Shown here in pieces: positions 15,979 to 26,318 of a DNA stretch of 64,000 bases. Source of the stretch: Edwardsiella ictaluri ATCC 33202 (GTDB lineage Bacteria > Pseudomonadota > Gammaproteobacteria > Enterobacterales > Enterobacteriaceae); NCBI RefSeq assembly GCF_000264785.1, contig NZ_AFJI01000062.1, positions 17,872-81,871 on the forward strand, read 5' to 3'. Both the position numbers and the translations under genes were made by a program. The notes below the pieces were generated by a model that was not told the DNA's origin, ran no database searches, and worked only from the letters and a program-made list of their open reading frames with translations. How positions within the stretch are numbered: position 1 is the first letter of the stretch; the number at the start of each line of letters is the position of its first letter.

Positions 15979-17298
15979 CTACATCCAGTCTTTAGACCAG
16001 TGAATATTCCACATCGTCGCCCCAGCCACCGCCTGTCCTTCCTGGGTAACAAACACGCCCAGCGCGGCGATCAGGCTCTCACCATAATACAGCATCGGGG
16101 TTCGTTCACGCTCCCAGGGCGGAATATGCAGCTCCTGCCAGATTTTTTTTATCGCCCGGGAGTGGCGGCGTCCGACAATGCGCAGCACACCCTGTGCACA
16201 AAAGCGGATGGTAACGGCTTCGCCGGGCGTCGGCGCACGCACACAGACACCCCGACTACCCATCTGCAACTCCCCCAGTCCATCTGGCAGTGTCAGCGGC
16301 TGATGCGGATCCCAGCGCAGCACCTCGTCTCGCAGCGAGCGCAGCGTTGGCAGCAGGTAGAGCCTACGCCGGAAGCGACGCACCTGACACTTGGCCAGGT
16401 GCAGCTGCGGCTCGGCGTCCTCACGGGCCAACGCAACCTCATGCCATAGGCGCTGCAGCTGCTCACGCGTCGGCATCATCACGCCAAAGCAGGCGATCCA
16501 GCGCCGCAGCAGCGCATAGCGTTTGGCCTCGGACAGCGGCAGCAGGCCGTCGATGCTCAGGGCATCATCTTCGCTCATCAGCGCCTGCAGCGACTCCATC
16601 AGCAGTTCGTCCAGCAGCTGCTCCTGTTCGGCGCACAGGCTGGCGCTGCGCGCCACAGCCTCTGAAAAATGGGGCCAGCGCTCACGCAGCAGCGGCACAA
16701 TGCGCATACGCAGGAAGTTGCGATCGAATCGGGCATCGGCATTGCTGTCATCCTCAACCCAAGAGAGATCGTGCACCTGTGCATAGGCCGTTAGCTGCTC
16801 ACGCGAGATATCCAGCAGCGGACGCAGCTGTTCACAGACGAAAAACGGCATGCTTTGTGCCATCGCCGATAGCCCGGTTGGGCCGCTGCCTCGCTTAAGC
16901 GCCAGCAGGAAGGTTTCACACTGATCGTCCAGATGCTGCGCGGTCAGCAGAGTTTCGCGGCTATCGATCAGCTCGGCAATCGCCTGGTAGCGGGCATCGC
17001 GCGCCGCCGCCTCTACGCTGTTACGCTGGGTATCAACCTGAACATGCAGTACGTGCAGCGGCACCTGCCACAGGTAGCATACCGATTCACAGTGGTCGAC
17101 CCACTGATCGGCAAAATGGCTCAGTCCATGGTGCACATGCACCACCCGCAGGCGTAAATGGGGAAGACAGCTGGCACGCAGCTGTACCAGCGCATGCAGC
17201 AGCACCGTGGAGTCCAGGCCGCCGCTAAAGGCCACCAACAGACGCCGACGCCCGGCCAGCCTGTCGGCAATATGCCTCTGGATATCTAGGGTATTCAT
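15979..17298 (-). CDS. tilS: tRNA(Ile)-lysidine synthetase
   Basis: TilS attaches lysine to C34 of tRNA-Ile2 so that it reads AUA, an essential step. About 439 residues from the second in-frame start (MNTLDIQRHIADRL); a GTG seven codons upstream is also possible. The ATP PP-loop is SGGLDS (25-30). HHGLSHFAD, LTAQHLDDQCETFLLALKRGSG and the C-terminal TilS substrate-binding domain (IVGRRHSRAIKKIWQELHIPPWERERTPMLYYGE read in parts) are present. Confidence 0.96.
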   Translation of the reverse strand: MNTLDIQRHIADRLAGRRRLLVAFSGGLDSTVLLHALVQLRASCLPHLRLRVVHVHHGLSHFADQWVDHCESVCYLWQVPLHVLHVQVDTQRNSVEAAARDARYQAIAELIDSRETLLTAQHLDDQCETFLLALKRGSGPTGLSAMAQSMPFFVCEQLRPLLDISREQLTAYAQVHDLSWVEDDSNADARFDRNFLRMRIVPLLRERWPHFSEAVARSASLCAEQEQLLDELLMESLQALMSEDDALSIDGLLPLSEAKRYALLRRWIACFGVMMPTREQLQRLWHEVALAREDAEPQLHLAKCQVRRFRRRLYLLPTLRSLRDEVLRWDPHQPLTLPDGLGELQMGSRGVCVRAPTPGEAVTIRFCAQGVLRIVGRRHSRAIKKIWQELHIPPWERERTPMLYYGESLIAALGVFVTQEGQAVAGATMWNIHWSKDWM

Positions 17299-17420
17299 GG
17301 AAGTATTTGCGGCTTTCACCGCCCTGCATCGATAAGTATCAGCACGTTAACCAGCAATTACGCGAGAAGCAAGCCTCTTGATCTCCCCACAGTAAACGCC
17401 AGCGCTCTCCGTGCCGTTTA

Positions 17421-17441
17421 ATGCCGCCATACGGGCGGCAT
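17421..17441 (-). terminator. Hairpin downstream of dtpC
   Basis: Stem ATGCCGCC / GGCGGCAT with a 5-nt loop, 31 bp after the dtpC stop codon. Only a weak U run follows on the minus strand, so termination may be partial. Confidence 0.5.
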
Positions 17442-17471
17442 CCCCGGTACCCGATTTTACTCTGACACCGC

Positions 17472-18938
17472 CTACGACGCAGCACGCCGTACCAGCAGCA
17501 GGTTAATCAGCCAAATCACGGCCACCAGCGCGACACATCCCAGCGCCCCCCAGGCAATATCGCTAAACACCTTGGCATAGGCCATCACAGAATGGGTGAT
17601 CGCCTCTCCGCCGTGGGCAAAGCTGGATTCGGCAGTCTGATTGGCGATGATCCCGGCCAGATAGTTGGCTACCGATCCGGTCGCCAGCATATAGATCCCG
17701 GTGAGAACGCCCGTCACTCCGGGGATCGTCAGGCGCGTGATCTGCGCCATCGCAACCGGATCGATAAACAGTTCTGCGCAGCCCATTACCGCCAGCCCCA
17801 GCACGGTCAGCCCCATGGAAGCCTGCCCGTGCAGCGCCGCCCAGCGGGCGTTGAAGGTCAAAATACCGAAGCCGATGCTGATCAGCGCCAGTCCCAGTGC
17901 AAACTTGCCCCAAATGCGCAAAATACGGTTACCGCCGCTGTGCCCGCTGACCAGCCAGGCTAAAACCACCCCGCAGGCCATCACGGCAAAACCGTTCACG
18001 GACTGGAACAGCGCCGTCGGCACGGTGAGGGAGAGCAGATGGCGATTCACAAAGCGGTCGATAAACAGGCTGATGGAGCTACCACCCTGCTGGGCAAAGG
18101 CCCAGAACAGCGTCCCCAGCGCCATCAGAATCACTATCTGAATTAGCCCGCGACGCTGTTCGGGCGTTGCCCGGCGAAAAATTTTACCCAGGATGATCAT
18201 CGCCACCGCGCAGACCAGCGCCAACGCATAGCTGGACCAGTCGCGCCAAAACAGGACCGCAACCAGCAGCGGGGAGACCAACAGCCCCAGCAGCAACCAG
18301 CTCCAGTTGGGCAACACGGCCCTGCGCGCCTGCAGTGCCTGACGGTTCACGCCATCCGTATGGCGGAAGTGGCGGTGTCCACACATAAAAATCATCAGAC
18401 CGGCAAACATACCGATCCCCGCCAGCGCAAAGCCGACGTGCCAACCGTACCGTTCAGCGGCCAGACCACAGGCAATCGGCGCTATGATCGAGCCAATATT
18501 TCCCGCTGCATACAGTAAGGAGAAGCCCCCGTCACGGCGCGGATCCTCTGCAGAGTAGAGTTCGCCGAGCAGGCAACTGATATTCGATTTGAACAGGCCA
18601 TAGCCGCACACAATGATGGCCAGGGCAAGATAGAGAGAGAACGGAGAGACGGCGCTGAGTCCCAGAACGACGTGTCCCAGTGTCATCAGCGAGGCGCCGG
18701 TAACCACCGCCATACGGTTACCCAGCAGTTTGTCGGCCAGGATACCGCCCAGAATAGGCGTGACATAAACCAGCGATGCATAGGCGCTATACAGGCTGAA
18801 TGCATGGGTATCATTATAACCGAGCTGGTGGGTGAGATAGAGGATCAGTAACGCACGCATGCCGTAAAAGCTGAAATATTCCCAGATTTGTAGCGCTACG
18901 ACATAGTAGATTGCGCGCGGTTGTGAGGGTGTTTTCAT
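17472..18938 (-). CDS. dtpC: Dipeptide/tripeptide permease DtpC
   Basis: 488 residues, a proton-dependent oligopeptide transporter with 12-14 membrane spans. It starts [31 protein letters not shown] (read in parts), nearly identical to E. coli DtpC (YjdL). The [11 protein letters not shown] loop and FYGM/ExxEYFSFYG motif are family signatures. It is the last gene of the cad operon, as in E. coli, where it may supply lysine-containing peptides as fuel for decarboxylation (inference). Confidence 0.95.
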   Translation of the reverse strand: MKTPSQPRAIYYVVALQIWEYFSFYGMRALLILYLTHQLGYNDTHAFSLYSAYASLVYVTPILGGILADKLLGNRMAVVTGASLMTLGHVVLGLSAVSPFSLYLALAIIVCGYGLFKSNISCLLGELYSAEDPRRDGGFSLLYAAGNIGSIIAPIACGLAAERYGWHVGFALAGIGMFAGLMIFMCGHRHFRHTDGVNRQALQARRAVLPNWSWLLLGLLVSPLLVAVLFWRDWSSYALALVCAVAMIILGKIFRRATPEQRRGLIQIVILMALGTLFWAFAQQGGSSISLFIDRFVNRHLLSLTVPTALFQSVNGFAVMACGVVLAWLVSGHSGGNRILRIWGKFALGLALISIGFGILTFNARWAALHGQASMGLTVLGLAVMGCAELFIDPVAMAQITRLTIPGVTGVLTGIYMLATGSVANYLAGIIANQTAESSFAHGGEAITHSVMAYAKVFSDIAWGALGCVALVAVIWLINLLLVRRAAS

Positions 18939-18982
18939 AGATTCTCCCTGAGGCGGGGGATAGAACGGAGGGTAAAAATAAA

Positions 18983-19004
18983 GGGCGCCCCTGACGGGAC
19001 GCCC
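18983..19004 (-). terminator. Terminator-like hairpin between cadA and dtpC
   Basis: On the minus strand, GGGCGTCCC pairs with GGGGCGCCC around a GUCA loop, followed by a U-rich tract (complement of AAAAATAAA). It sits 12 bp after the cadA stop and would reduce dtpC transcription relative to cadBA. Confidence 0.65.
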
Positions 19005-19015
19005 TCGGTCATCAA

Positions 19016-21160
19016 TTACTTCTGTTCAGTTTTGAGAACTTTCACAGTGTAACGACCGTCAGCCTGACGATAGGCACCGTGGATGTCGGTTTCGAAGCCC
19101 GGATAGTGAGCGCCGATTTCGCACAGCATCTGCAGGAACTCCAGCACCGGACGGCTTTCTTCGGTCAGCATTTCACCCGGCATTACCAGCGGAACTCCCG
19201 GCGGGTACGGCAGGATCATGTTGGCGTTAACTTTGCCGATCATATCTTCGAGGTAAACCTCTTCGGTCTGACCACGCAGCTCCATCTGGAAGGCGTTGTG
19301 CGGGTTCATCACCATGGTCGGCAGAACTTCGAAGGCACGGTACATCAGATCCGGCAGGTTGTGATGCTGGATCAGCGCGTGGATGCCCTGGGCCAGTTCC
19401 TGGATACGCATGTTTTCATAGAACTCCGGATCTTCACGGTACAGTGAAGGCAGCATGTTCTTAACGCGCAGGTTCAGGTCATAGGCACGTTTGAAGTCAG
19501 TCAGACCACGCAGCAGACTCATGGCCTTGGTCTTGTCGATACCGATGCTGAACAGGAACAGCAGGTTGTACGGACCGGTCTTCTCAACGATGATGCCATG
19601 CTCATCCAGGTATTTGGCAACGATGGAGGCCGGGATACCGGTGTCTGCCATGGTGCCATCTTCCTTCATCCCCGGGGTCAGCAGAGTAACCTTGATCGGG
19701 TCCAGGAACATGTGGTCTTCATCGATGTCTTTGAAGCCGTGCCAGGATTCTTTCGGATCCAGGTTCCAGCATTTCGCTTCATCAATGTGCTCCGGTTGCC
19801 ATACGTCGAAGAACCAGCCATCAGACTCGCTACGCAGACGTTTAATCTCTTTACGGAAACGAACGGCGCGTTCGATAGAACCGTTGATCAGACGCTTACC
19901 AGCATTACCCTTCATCATCGCCGCGGCGGTTTCGATGGAAGCAACGATACCGTAGTGCGGAGAAGTAGAGGTATGCATCATGAACGCTTCGTTGAAGGTT
20001 TCTTCGTTGATGTCACCTTTAACGTGGATCATGGACGCCTGAGAGAAGGCCGCCAGCAGTTTGTGGGTAGACTGGGTTTCATAGATAACCTTGCCTTCTA
20101 CACGACCACCGCTCATGCCACACAGGCCTTTATAGATCGGGCTGAAGTTGGTGTAAGGAACCCAGGCTGAATCGAAGTGGATGGATTTAACATCCAGGGT
20201 CTTCTTAATGTACTCAGCGTTGTAGAACAGACCGTCGTAGGTGGAGTTGGTCACCACGGCGTGTACCGGCCAGGTCGCGTTCGGGGTGTTCTTCACGCGC
20301 TCTTCGATGGTTTCACGGGCAAATTCGCTCTTCGGAATACCACCCAGGATACCGTAGGCGTTACGGGTCGGACGGAAGTAGATCGGCGTAACGTCGCTCA
20401 TCATCATCAAATGAGTCAGAGACTTATGGCAGTTACGGTCAATCATGATGGTGCTGCCGGCCGGCGCAGAATACATGCCGACGATCTTGTTGGCAGTAGA
20501 TGTACCGTTGGTCACCATGTAGCTGCGTTCAGCGTTGAAAGTACGTGCGATGTACTCTTCAGCCTCTTTGTGCGGACCAGTGTGGTCCAGCAGAGAGCCC
20601 AGCTCGGAGACAGAGATAGAGATGTCAGATTTCATGGCGTTGGCGCCGTAGAAATCATAGAACAGGCTACCTACCGGGCTCTTCTGGAACGCGGTGCCGC
20701 CCATGTGGCCCGGAGTACAGAAGGTATACTTGCCTTCTTTAACGTAGTTGAACAGCGCCTTGGTCAGCGGCGGCAGGATTTCGTCTACATAGGCGTCGGT
20801 GGTCTGACGGATTTTCAGCGCGATATCTTCGGCTGCACCCAGTGCATATTCGAAGAATTCAACGTTCAGGCGCAGATCGCTCAGGCTAACGTCCAGGGTA
20901 GAGTGGGTGTTGGCGAAGGCGTAAACCGGCAGGTGCTCGTTCATCTCGCTGATGTCGCGGCACAGATCCAGGTTGTAGGTATCCCAGTCGAAGATAACGC
21001 CGCACAGACGTGCGTTGTTGTCGATCAACTTCAGCAGGTCTTCACGATCGTTCGGATACACGACCTGGAAATTCTGTGCTTCCAGTGCCTTATGCAGTTC
21101 ACGGATGGGCTCTTCTTTGAAGTAAACACCCATGTGATTCAGGATGGCAATAATATTCAT
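19016..21160 (-). CDS. cadA: Inducible lysine decarboxylase
   Basis: 714 residues. CadA decarboxylates lysine to cadaverine, consuming a cytoplasmic proton, as a PLP-dependent decamer. The N-terminal wing domain (1-130) is followed by the aminotransferase-like core with the PLP lysine K367 in [14 protein letters not shown], then a C-terminal domain. FCTPGHMGG and MVTNGTST are PLP-pocket motifs. The length and K367 position match E. coli CadA. The genes cadB upstream and dtpC downstream form an operon driven by CadC. Confidence 0.97.
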   Translation of the reverse strand: MNIIAILNHMGVYFKEEPIRELHKALEAQNFQVVYPNDREDLLKLIDNNARLCGVIFDWDTYNLDLCRDISEMNEHLPVYAFANTHSTLDVSLSDLRLNVEFFEYALGAAEDIALKIRQTTDAYVDEILPPLTKALFNYVKEGKYTFCTPGHMGGTAFQKSPVGSLFYDFYGANAMKSDISISVSELGSLLDHTGPHKEAEEYIARTFNAERSYMVTNGTSTANKIVGMYSAPAGSTIMIDRNCHKSLTHLMMMSDVTPIYFRPTRNAYGILGGIPKSEFARETIEERVKNTPNATWPVHAVVTNSTYDGLFYNAEYIKKTLDVKSIHFDSAWVPYTNFSPIYKGLCGMSGGRVEGKVIYETQSTHKLLAAFSQASMIHVKGDINEETFNEAFMMHTSTSPHYGIVASIETAAAMMKGNAGKRLINGSIERAVRFRKEIKRLRSESDGWFFDVWQPEHIDEAKCWNLDPKESWHGFKDIDEDHMFLDPIKVTLLTPGMKEDGTMADTGIPASIVAKYLDEHGIIVEKTGPYNLLFLFSIGIDKTKAMSLLRGLTDFKRAYDLNLRVKNMLPSLYREDPEFYENMRIQELAQGIHALIQHHNLPDLMYRAFEVLPTMVMNPHNAFQMELRGQTEEVYLEDMIGKVNANMILPYPPGVPLVMPGEMLTEESRPVLEFLQMLCEIGAHYPGFETDIHGAYRQADGRYTVKVLKTEQK

Positions 21161-21300
21161 ACTTTAATTCTCCAGGCAAAATGCGGGCCTCTCCCTCCCG
21201 TTCGGCGGGACTGTGTCGCAGTAGAGAGAGGCTGGATAAAGTCGTTAAATTACTTGCTGTGTGTAATCGTTATGATTACTAAATCGTCTTACTTATTTAC

Positions 21301-22632
21301 TTATGCCGCAGCGTTACTGTTGTTTTCAGTATTCTGTGTCTTGCGGGTATTCATCTTACGTGCATAGAACATCAGGATGATCAGGCTGACGATGAAGGTA
21401 CCGGACAGCTCCATGTTGCCTGCGCCCATCAGAGCGATGAAGCAGAAGCAGCACCCCAGTACAGCGGCAACCAGGCTCATGATGTTCTTAACGTTGGCAC
21501 CTTCGAAGCGAATCAGGTCAACGCAAGAGTAGAAGTACGGCAGCATGGTCAGCAGCACGGCGATACCGGTCAGCATGCCGAACAGGTCAGAGGCTTTACC
21601 ACCGCTGGCATTCAGGATAGTGATCAGCACCATCAGTACGGTCATTTTCACGGAAGCCAGCAGCAGGCCTTTCTTCGGAATGCCGTTCTTATCCATCTCA
21701 CCGTAAACTTTCGGGAAGTTACCATCGTTGGCGGCACGGACACCGGCCTGGCCAACCAGCATCATCCAGGAGCCCAGAGAGGTCAGGCAGGCGAATGCGG
21801 TAAAGGCGGAAACAACCGGAGCAGCCCAGTGACCGACCATGGCAGAAGCGGAAACAGCGAACGGCGCGCCAGAGGCAGCCATTTCACTGGCCGGGAACAT
21901 ACCGGCGATAACCTGAGTTGCGGCGATATAAACGATACCGGCCAGGCAGGTACCCATCATGGTTGCCAGCGGAACGGTACGCTGAGGGTTTTTCACCATG
22001 CCGGTACTCACAGCGGCGGATTCAACCCCGACGAACGCCCACAGGCACAGCAGGATACTTTTAACAACAGCGTGAGTATCAGTACCGCCAGAGGTATTCC
22101 AGTTAGCGTGATAAACAGCCGGATCAAACCAGGCCCAACCGGCGATGGCGGTGCCCACAACCGGGATCAGTACCAGAACCAGACCGATAGTGGTCAGACG
22201 GCTCACCCAGGTACCACCCAGCATGTTAACGAAGGTGAAGATCCATACGATGACGATACAGGCGATGCCGGCGGCAATCGGGCTGTTCAGCACCGGGAAG
22301 AAGGTGGACAGGTAAGAGACGGCGGTAATACCGATGGCCAGGTTACCGATCCAGTTAGCGTGGTAATAAAGCACACCGGTCTGGAAACCAAAAGCAGGAC
22401 CAACCTCACCGGCATAGGCGATAGGACCACCCTGCTGCGGGTTTTTGGTAGCCAGTCGCGCATAGACATAGGCCAGTGACATGGCACCAACCAAAGAAAT
22501 GATCCAGCCGAAAATGGCGATGGAACCTAAACTCGCCAGGTTCGCCGGCAGAAGTGCAATGCCGCTCCCCATCATATTACCGGCAACAACACCGGTACAG
22601 GCGACAAGCCCGATTTTTTTGCTCGATGACAT
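21301..22632 (-). CDS. cadB: Cadaverine/lysine antiporter
   Basis: 443 residues, an APC-family antiporter with 12 predicted spans that exports cadaverine in exchange for lysine. It begins MSSSKKIGLVACTGVVAGNM; the ATG at 22632 is chosen because AGGAGC lies at a good distance and it matches the E. coli start. YYHANWIGNLAIGITAVSYL and CLWAFVGVESAAVSTG are the diagnostic segments. The gap to cadA is 140 bp. Confidence 0.97.
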   Translation of the reverse strand: MSSSKKIGLVACTGVVAGNMMGSGIALLPANLASLGSIAIFGWIISLVGAMSLAYVYARLATKNPQQGGPIAYAGEVGPAFGFQTGVLYYHANWIGNLAIGITAVSYLSTFFPVLNSPIAAGIACIVIVWIFTFVNMLGGTWVSRLTTIGLVLVLIPVVGTAIAGWAWFDPAVYHANWNTSGGTDTHAVVKSILLCLWAFVGVESAAVSTGMVKNPQRTVPLATMMGTCLAGIVYIAATQVIAGMFPASEMAASGAPFAVSASAMVGHWAAPVVSAFTAFACLTSLGSWMMLVGQAGVRAANDGNFPKVYGEMDKNGIPKKGLLLASVKMTVLMVLITILNASGGKASDLFGMLTGIAVLLTMLPYFYSCVDLIRFEGANVKNIMSLVAAVLGCCFCFIALMGAGNMELSGTFIVSLIILMFYARKMNTRKTQNTENNSNAAA

Positions 22633-23051
22633 GCTCAAGTTGCTCCTGATTAATTTTCAGATAAGTCGAATTTGCTTACTAATGTCTGGCAAGTATCCGA
22701 CTTGATGGCAGGCATAGTAATGACCCCGGGGAGCAAAGTCCTAAAGGTAAAGTTAAATTCTCAGCGTGTCTCAATAAATGACATCTTGATATTTTTTTAG
22801 ATTAGGCTAAAAAACATCAGGACAAATCATATTACATCATACAATACAATACGTTGATGCAATGTTGATATAAAAAAATAGCACAAAAAATACACTAAAA
22901 TACCAATAAAATGTTCAATGCCTTCATCACACAAATGTAATCAAAAAACAAATCGCCGCATTATATTGAGGTTTTATCTGGATTATACTGGATCAAAAAA
23001 AACCCGCCTTCATCACCGAAGGCGGGCGCGAACAATCATTATACAAATTTA
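22633..23051. promoter_or_regulatory. AT-rich cad control region between cadC and cadB
   Basis: 419 bp. It holds the cadC terminator at its right end and otherwise AT-rich, non-coding DNA with A/T tracts. In E. coli this interval carries the Pcad promoter, two CadC sites and H-NS-binding DNA. I infer the same role here but could not place the individual sites with confidence. Confidence 0.6.
22995..23026 (-). terminator. Rho-independent terminator of cadC
   Basis: Perfect 9-bp stem CCCGCCTTC / GAAGGCGGG (23003-23011 with 23018-23026) followed on the minus strand by eight U (22995-23002). It lies 26 bp past the cadC stop codon and separates cadC transcription from cadBA. Confidence 0.92.
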
Positions 23052-24698
23052 TCAAAATTTATTTACATTGTAATTGAGTAGGTAAGGTGCGACGCGCTCA
23101 ATATTAGTTTGGAATACACCATTTTTAATCCAGTCCAGCGTATTATGACCCGGTCGCAAATTAAAGGCGGTGATATAGGCATCGGCCGCCTGGTTATTCT
23201 GACCCTTTAGCTCATAAACCTTACCCAGCAACACATAGTTTAACCAGGACATTTCCAGATCAATGCCCTTATTGATAGCGGAGCAGGCCTGAGCCACCTT
23301 CCCCTGCCCCAGATAGTCGACAGTATAAATTTGCTGAATGATCGGTGTCCCCTGCAGCAGCGGGTTATGCTCTACGTCATTGATCTCTTGGCGCAGTGCT
23401 GTCAGCTGCGGAGCACTGAGGGGCTGATAGGAGTTAAGCAGAATATCGACCAGCGCCTTTTCCGCCTTGGCATACACAAAGTCGGGGTCCTGCTGAATAA
23501 TCTGCGTCAACAGCTGGCTGGCTTGATTGAGTGATTCGCTGTCGCCCTGCAACAGCAACTGATGGGCATGGTAATACTGCTGCAACACCTGGCTGTGCGT
23601 AGGCATCAGCGTCTCATAACGCTTATCCAGCGAAGGAGGCATACTGACCTTGAGCACGGTAAAGATGCTATTAATGAAGTCCTTCTGTACGCTGAGCAGG
23701 TTATCCGGTGTGATAAAATAACGCTTCTCCAGCATGACCAAATTATCCGCATTGTCTACCAGGCGAACAGAGAGGAAACACTGCTGCGCCCGATAGTGGC
23801 GCTGATTGACAAACTCGATGTACAGCGACTTGCCGGAGCTGCTTTTGCCACCATAGTTATAGTTGGTCTGATCGTGGACCAGGAAGGTAGAGTAGGTATT
23901 CAGCCCCTGGGCCAGATCCTCACTTAGCCCGATGACATAGGAGAGTTGATTGGTCCAGTTACTGCAGCGGTTACCGCCCTGAATACGGATATCAATATCG
24001 CGTGGATTGAGCAGCATCGGATGGGACACCACCGGTCCCCGGTGACTGAACACCGCCAGCCCGACAAAGGCCGCGCACAGCGCCAGCGTCACCCAAAAAG
24101 CCACCCAGACCCAGGATGAGGAGCGCAGGCGCCGCGGCGTCGGCGCGGCGTCGGCAGTAAGCGCAGACGTTGGAGGCATCACCGGTGTATCACACGACGA
24201 CGCAGGTTGCGCCATAAGGAGCGGCGTAGATGCGGGGGGCGGCGTAACAGCACCAGATTCCGCGGCGAACGCAGGGCTGGCTGACCCTGACGGCGTGACT
24301 GCTTCGGCAGCAGCGGGGAACGACGGCGTCTCTGCCGGTAAAACCGCCGCAACCAGCTGTTCGAGACTCTCCTCTCCACACCAAATGACCGACTCAACCA
24401 GCTTATAACCACGCTTCGGCACGGTCACGATATACTCTGGCGCTTCGGGACGACCATCCTTCAAGTACTTGCGCAACTCGGAGATACACTGAGTAACAAC
24501 ATGATTGGTAACGATATTCCGTTTCCATACATTATCAATCAGCTCATCTCTGCTCAACACCATATCAGGATGATGAGCAAAATAGCTCAACATGTCGATG
24601 AGTCTGGGCTCAAGTACCAACACGCGTCCTTCGCGGGTGATTTTATTGTCTGCTGCCAGTACTAACCACTCGCCTACGCGGAAAGTTTGCTCTTGCAT
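23052..24698 (-). CDS. cadC: Membrane-integrated transcriptional activator CadC
   Basis: 548 residues. Residues 1-105 form an OmpR-type winged helix (NHVVTQCISELRKYLKDG, VTVPKRGYKLV). Residues about 112-190 are an Ala/Pro/Ser-rich linker, and residues 196-218 a membrane span (VWVAFWVTLALCAAFVGLAVF). A periplasmic sensor domain follows, with C245 and C307 at the spacing of the E. coli disulfide pair. ToxR-like one-component sensor: acid pH plus lysine (via LysP) activates cadBA, and cadaverine represses. It is about 36 residues longer than E. coli CadC, almost all in the linker. Confidence 0.95.
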   Translation of the reverse strand: MQEQTFRVGEWLVLAADNKITREGRVLVLEPRLIDMLSYFAHHPDMVLSRDELIDNVWKRNIVTNHVVTQCISELRKYLKDGRPEAPEYIVTVPKRGYKLVESVIWCGEESLEQLVAAVLPAETPSFPAAAEAVTPSGSASPAFAAESGAVTPPPASTPLLMAQPASSCDTPVMPPTSALTADAAPTPRRLRSSSWVWVAFWVTLALCAAFVGLAVFSHRGPVVSHPMLLNPRDIDIRIQGGNRCSNWTNQLSYVIGLSEDLAQGLNTYSTFLVHDQTNYNYGGKSSSGKSLYIEFVNQRHYRAQQCFLSVRLVDNADNLVMLEKRYFITPDNLLSVQKDFINSIFTVLKVSMPPSLDKRYETLMPTHSQVLQQYYHAHQLLLQGDSESLNQASQLLTQIIQQDPDFVYAKAEKALVDILLNSYQPLSAPQLTALRQEINDVEHNPLLQGTPIIQQIYTVDYLGQGKVAQACSAINKGIDLEMSWLNYVLLGKVYELKGQNNQAADAYITAFNLRPGHNTLDWIKNGVFQTNIERVAPYLLNYNVNKF

Positions 24699-24779
24699 AG
24701 TGTACTAATTGCCCGGAGAGAAAAATCTAAAGCGTGCCATACTACCATAGTGCTTAAAATAACACATGCACACCATCTA

Positions 24780-25199
24780 TTAGTTTACTATAGAAACTGT
24801 TTTCTTTACCAACAATTCCTGATACAACTCCAGCGGTAATCCATCCGGATCGCGAAAAAAAGTAAAGCTGCGTCCGGTATATTCATCACAACGTATCGGC
24901 TCACACGTTACGCCGAGACTGGCGAGATGCGCAACGGCCAATGCCAGATCCGTAACGCTGAAAGCCAGGTGGCGTAAACCGCAAGCCTCTGGCGTAGATA
25001 CCCGTGGCGGCGGTGCAGGAAAGGAAAACAGTTCCAGAGTATAAACGCCGTTCAGCGCCAAATCGCCCTTCCATGAGTCACGTTCAGCACGATAATGCTC
25101 ATTTACCAAAGAAAAGCCGAGGATATCACAATAAAACGCCTTGCTACGCGCATAGTCCGACGCAATCAAGGCGATGTGATGAAGACGATTGAGCTGCAC
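24780..25199 (-). CDS. yaeR: VOC (glyoxalase-like) family protein YaeR
   Basis: 139 residues from a GTG start preceded by GGGAGA; an upstream ATG reading exists but has no family support. The vicinal-oxygen-chelate metalloenzyme fold shows metal-ligand style motifs LHHIALIASDYARSKAFYCDILGF, GLRHLAFSV and PDGLPLELYQ. E. coli YaeR is of unknown substrate. It stands between accA and cadC; in E. coli ldcC sits between accA and yaeR. Confidence 0.88.
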   Translation of the reverse strand: MQLNRLHHIALIASDYARSKAFYCDILGFSLVNEHYRAERDSWKGDLALNGVYTLELFSFPAPPPRVSTPEACGLRHLAFSVTDLALAVAHLASLGVTCEPIRCDEYTGRSFTFFRDPDGLPLELYQELLVKKTVSIVN

Positions 25200-25297
25200 T
25201 ATATCTCCCAAGGGGCCTATAAGGTGTTGCGAATTATGCCGTGTCCGCGACAAAAGCGTTAACGTATGACGTGGAAAAACATACAGAAAATAAAGAC

Positions 25298-25321
25298 ATC
25301 AAGCCCGTTCCCGGGCTTGAT
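25298..25321 (-). terminator. Terminator downstream of accA
   Basis: Stem ATCAAGCCCG / CGGGCTTGAT, 4-nt loop, then a U-rich tract on the minus strand (complement of AAAATAAAGAC). It lies 26 bp after the accA stop and probably ends the long skp-accA transcription unit. Confidence 0.85.
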
Positions 25322-25346
25322 ATAAAGGGATACCACGGTATGGGGA

Positions 25347-26306
25347 TCAGCAGTAACCGTAGTTCATCAGACGCTGATAGCGACGGTCGAGCAGCTCTTC
25401 TTTCTCCAGGGTATCCAGGTCCTCCAGATCGGCCAGCAGCTGAGTCTTCAGGCTGGCCGCCACCGCCTGCGGATCGCGATGGGCACCGCCCAGTGGCTCC
25501 GGGATCACCGAATCGATCAGCTTCAGCTCCTGTAGTCGCGGTGCGGTGATCCCCATGGCCTCTGCCGCCAGCGGCGCCTTGTCGGCGCTCTTCCACAGGA
25601 TGGATGCGCAGCCCTCCGGTGAGATCACCGAGTAGGTGCTGTACTGCAACATGTTGACCTTATCACCAACGCCGATAGCCAGCGCGCCGCCGGAGCCGCC
25701 TTCGCCGATAACCGTGCAGATGACCGGCACCTTCAGTCCAGACATCTCACGCAGATTACGTGCGATGGCCTCAGACTGGCCACGCTCTTCCGCCCCCACG
25801 CCCGGATAGGCACCCGGCGTATCGATAAAGGTGACGATTGGCAGGTTAAAGCGCTCTGCCATTTCCATCAGGCGCAGTGCCTTGCGATAGCCCTCAGGCG
25901 CCGGCATGCCGAAGTTACGGCGGATCTTTTCTTTGGTCTCGCGTCCTTTCTGATGGCCAATCACCATCACCGGACGCCCGTCCAGACGAGCCATGCCACC
26001 GACAATAGCCTTATCGTCGGCGTAGGCGCGATCGCCGGCCAGTTCATCGAAATCGGTGAAAATATGCTGAATATAATCCAGGGTATAGGGGCGGCGCGGG
26101 TGACGCGCCAGCTGGGCAATCTGCCAGGCGCCCAGATCGGCAAAAATCTTACGGGTCAGCTCAACGCTCTTCTCACGCAGGCGCTGAACCTCCTCGTCGA
26201 TATTAATATCCAATTTTTCGTCTTGACGGCTGAGAGCGTTAAGCGAATCGATCTTCGCTTCAAGTTCGGCAATCGGCTGTTCAAAATCAAGAAAATTCAG
26301 ACTCAT
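25347..26306 (-). CDS. accA: Acetyl-CoA carboxylase carboxyltransferase subunit alpha
   Basis: 319 residues, identical in length to E. coli AccA. With AccD it transfers the carboxyl from biotin to acetyl-CoA to make malonyl-CoA. Family segments: [18 protein letters not shown] start, [56 protein letters not shown] (oxyanion region). It is the last gene of the dnaE cluster, 12 bp after dnaE. Confidence 0.97.
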   Translation of the reverse strand: MSLNFLDFEQPIAELEAKIDSLNALSRQDEKLDINIDEEVQRLREKSVELTRKIFADLGAWQIAQLARHPRRPYTLDYIQHIFTDFDELAGDRAYADDKAIVGGMARLDGRPVMVIGHQKGRETKEKIRRNFGMPAPEGYRKALRLMEMAERFNLPIVTFIDTPGAYPGVGAEERGQSEAIARNLREMSGLKVPVICTVIGEGGSGGALAIGVGDKVNMLQYSTYSVISPEGCASILWKSADKAPLAAEAMGITAPRLQELKLIDSVIPEPLGGAHRDPQAVAASLKTQLLADLEDLDTLEKEELLDRRYQRLMNYGYC

Positions 26307-26318
26307 AGTATTCCTATA

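Noticed and set aside
20177..21367. 396-codon plus-strand frame opposite cadA
   Set aside because: Antisense to a textbook CadA sequence, without ribosome site or family features.
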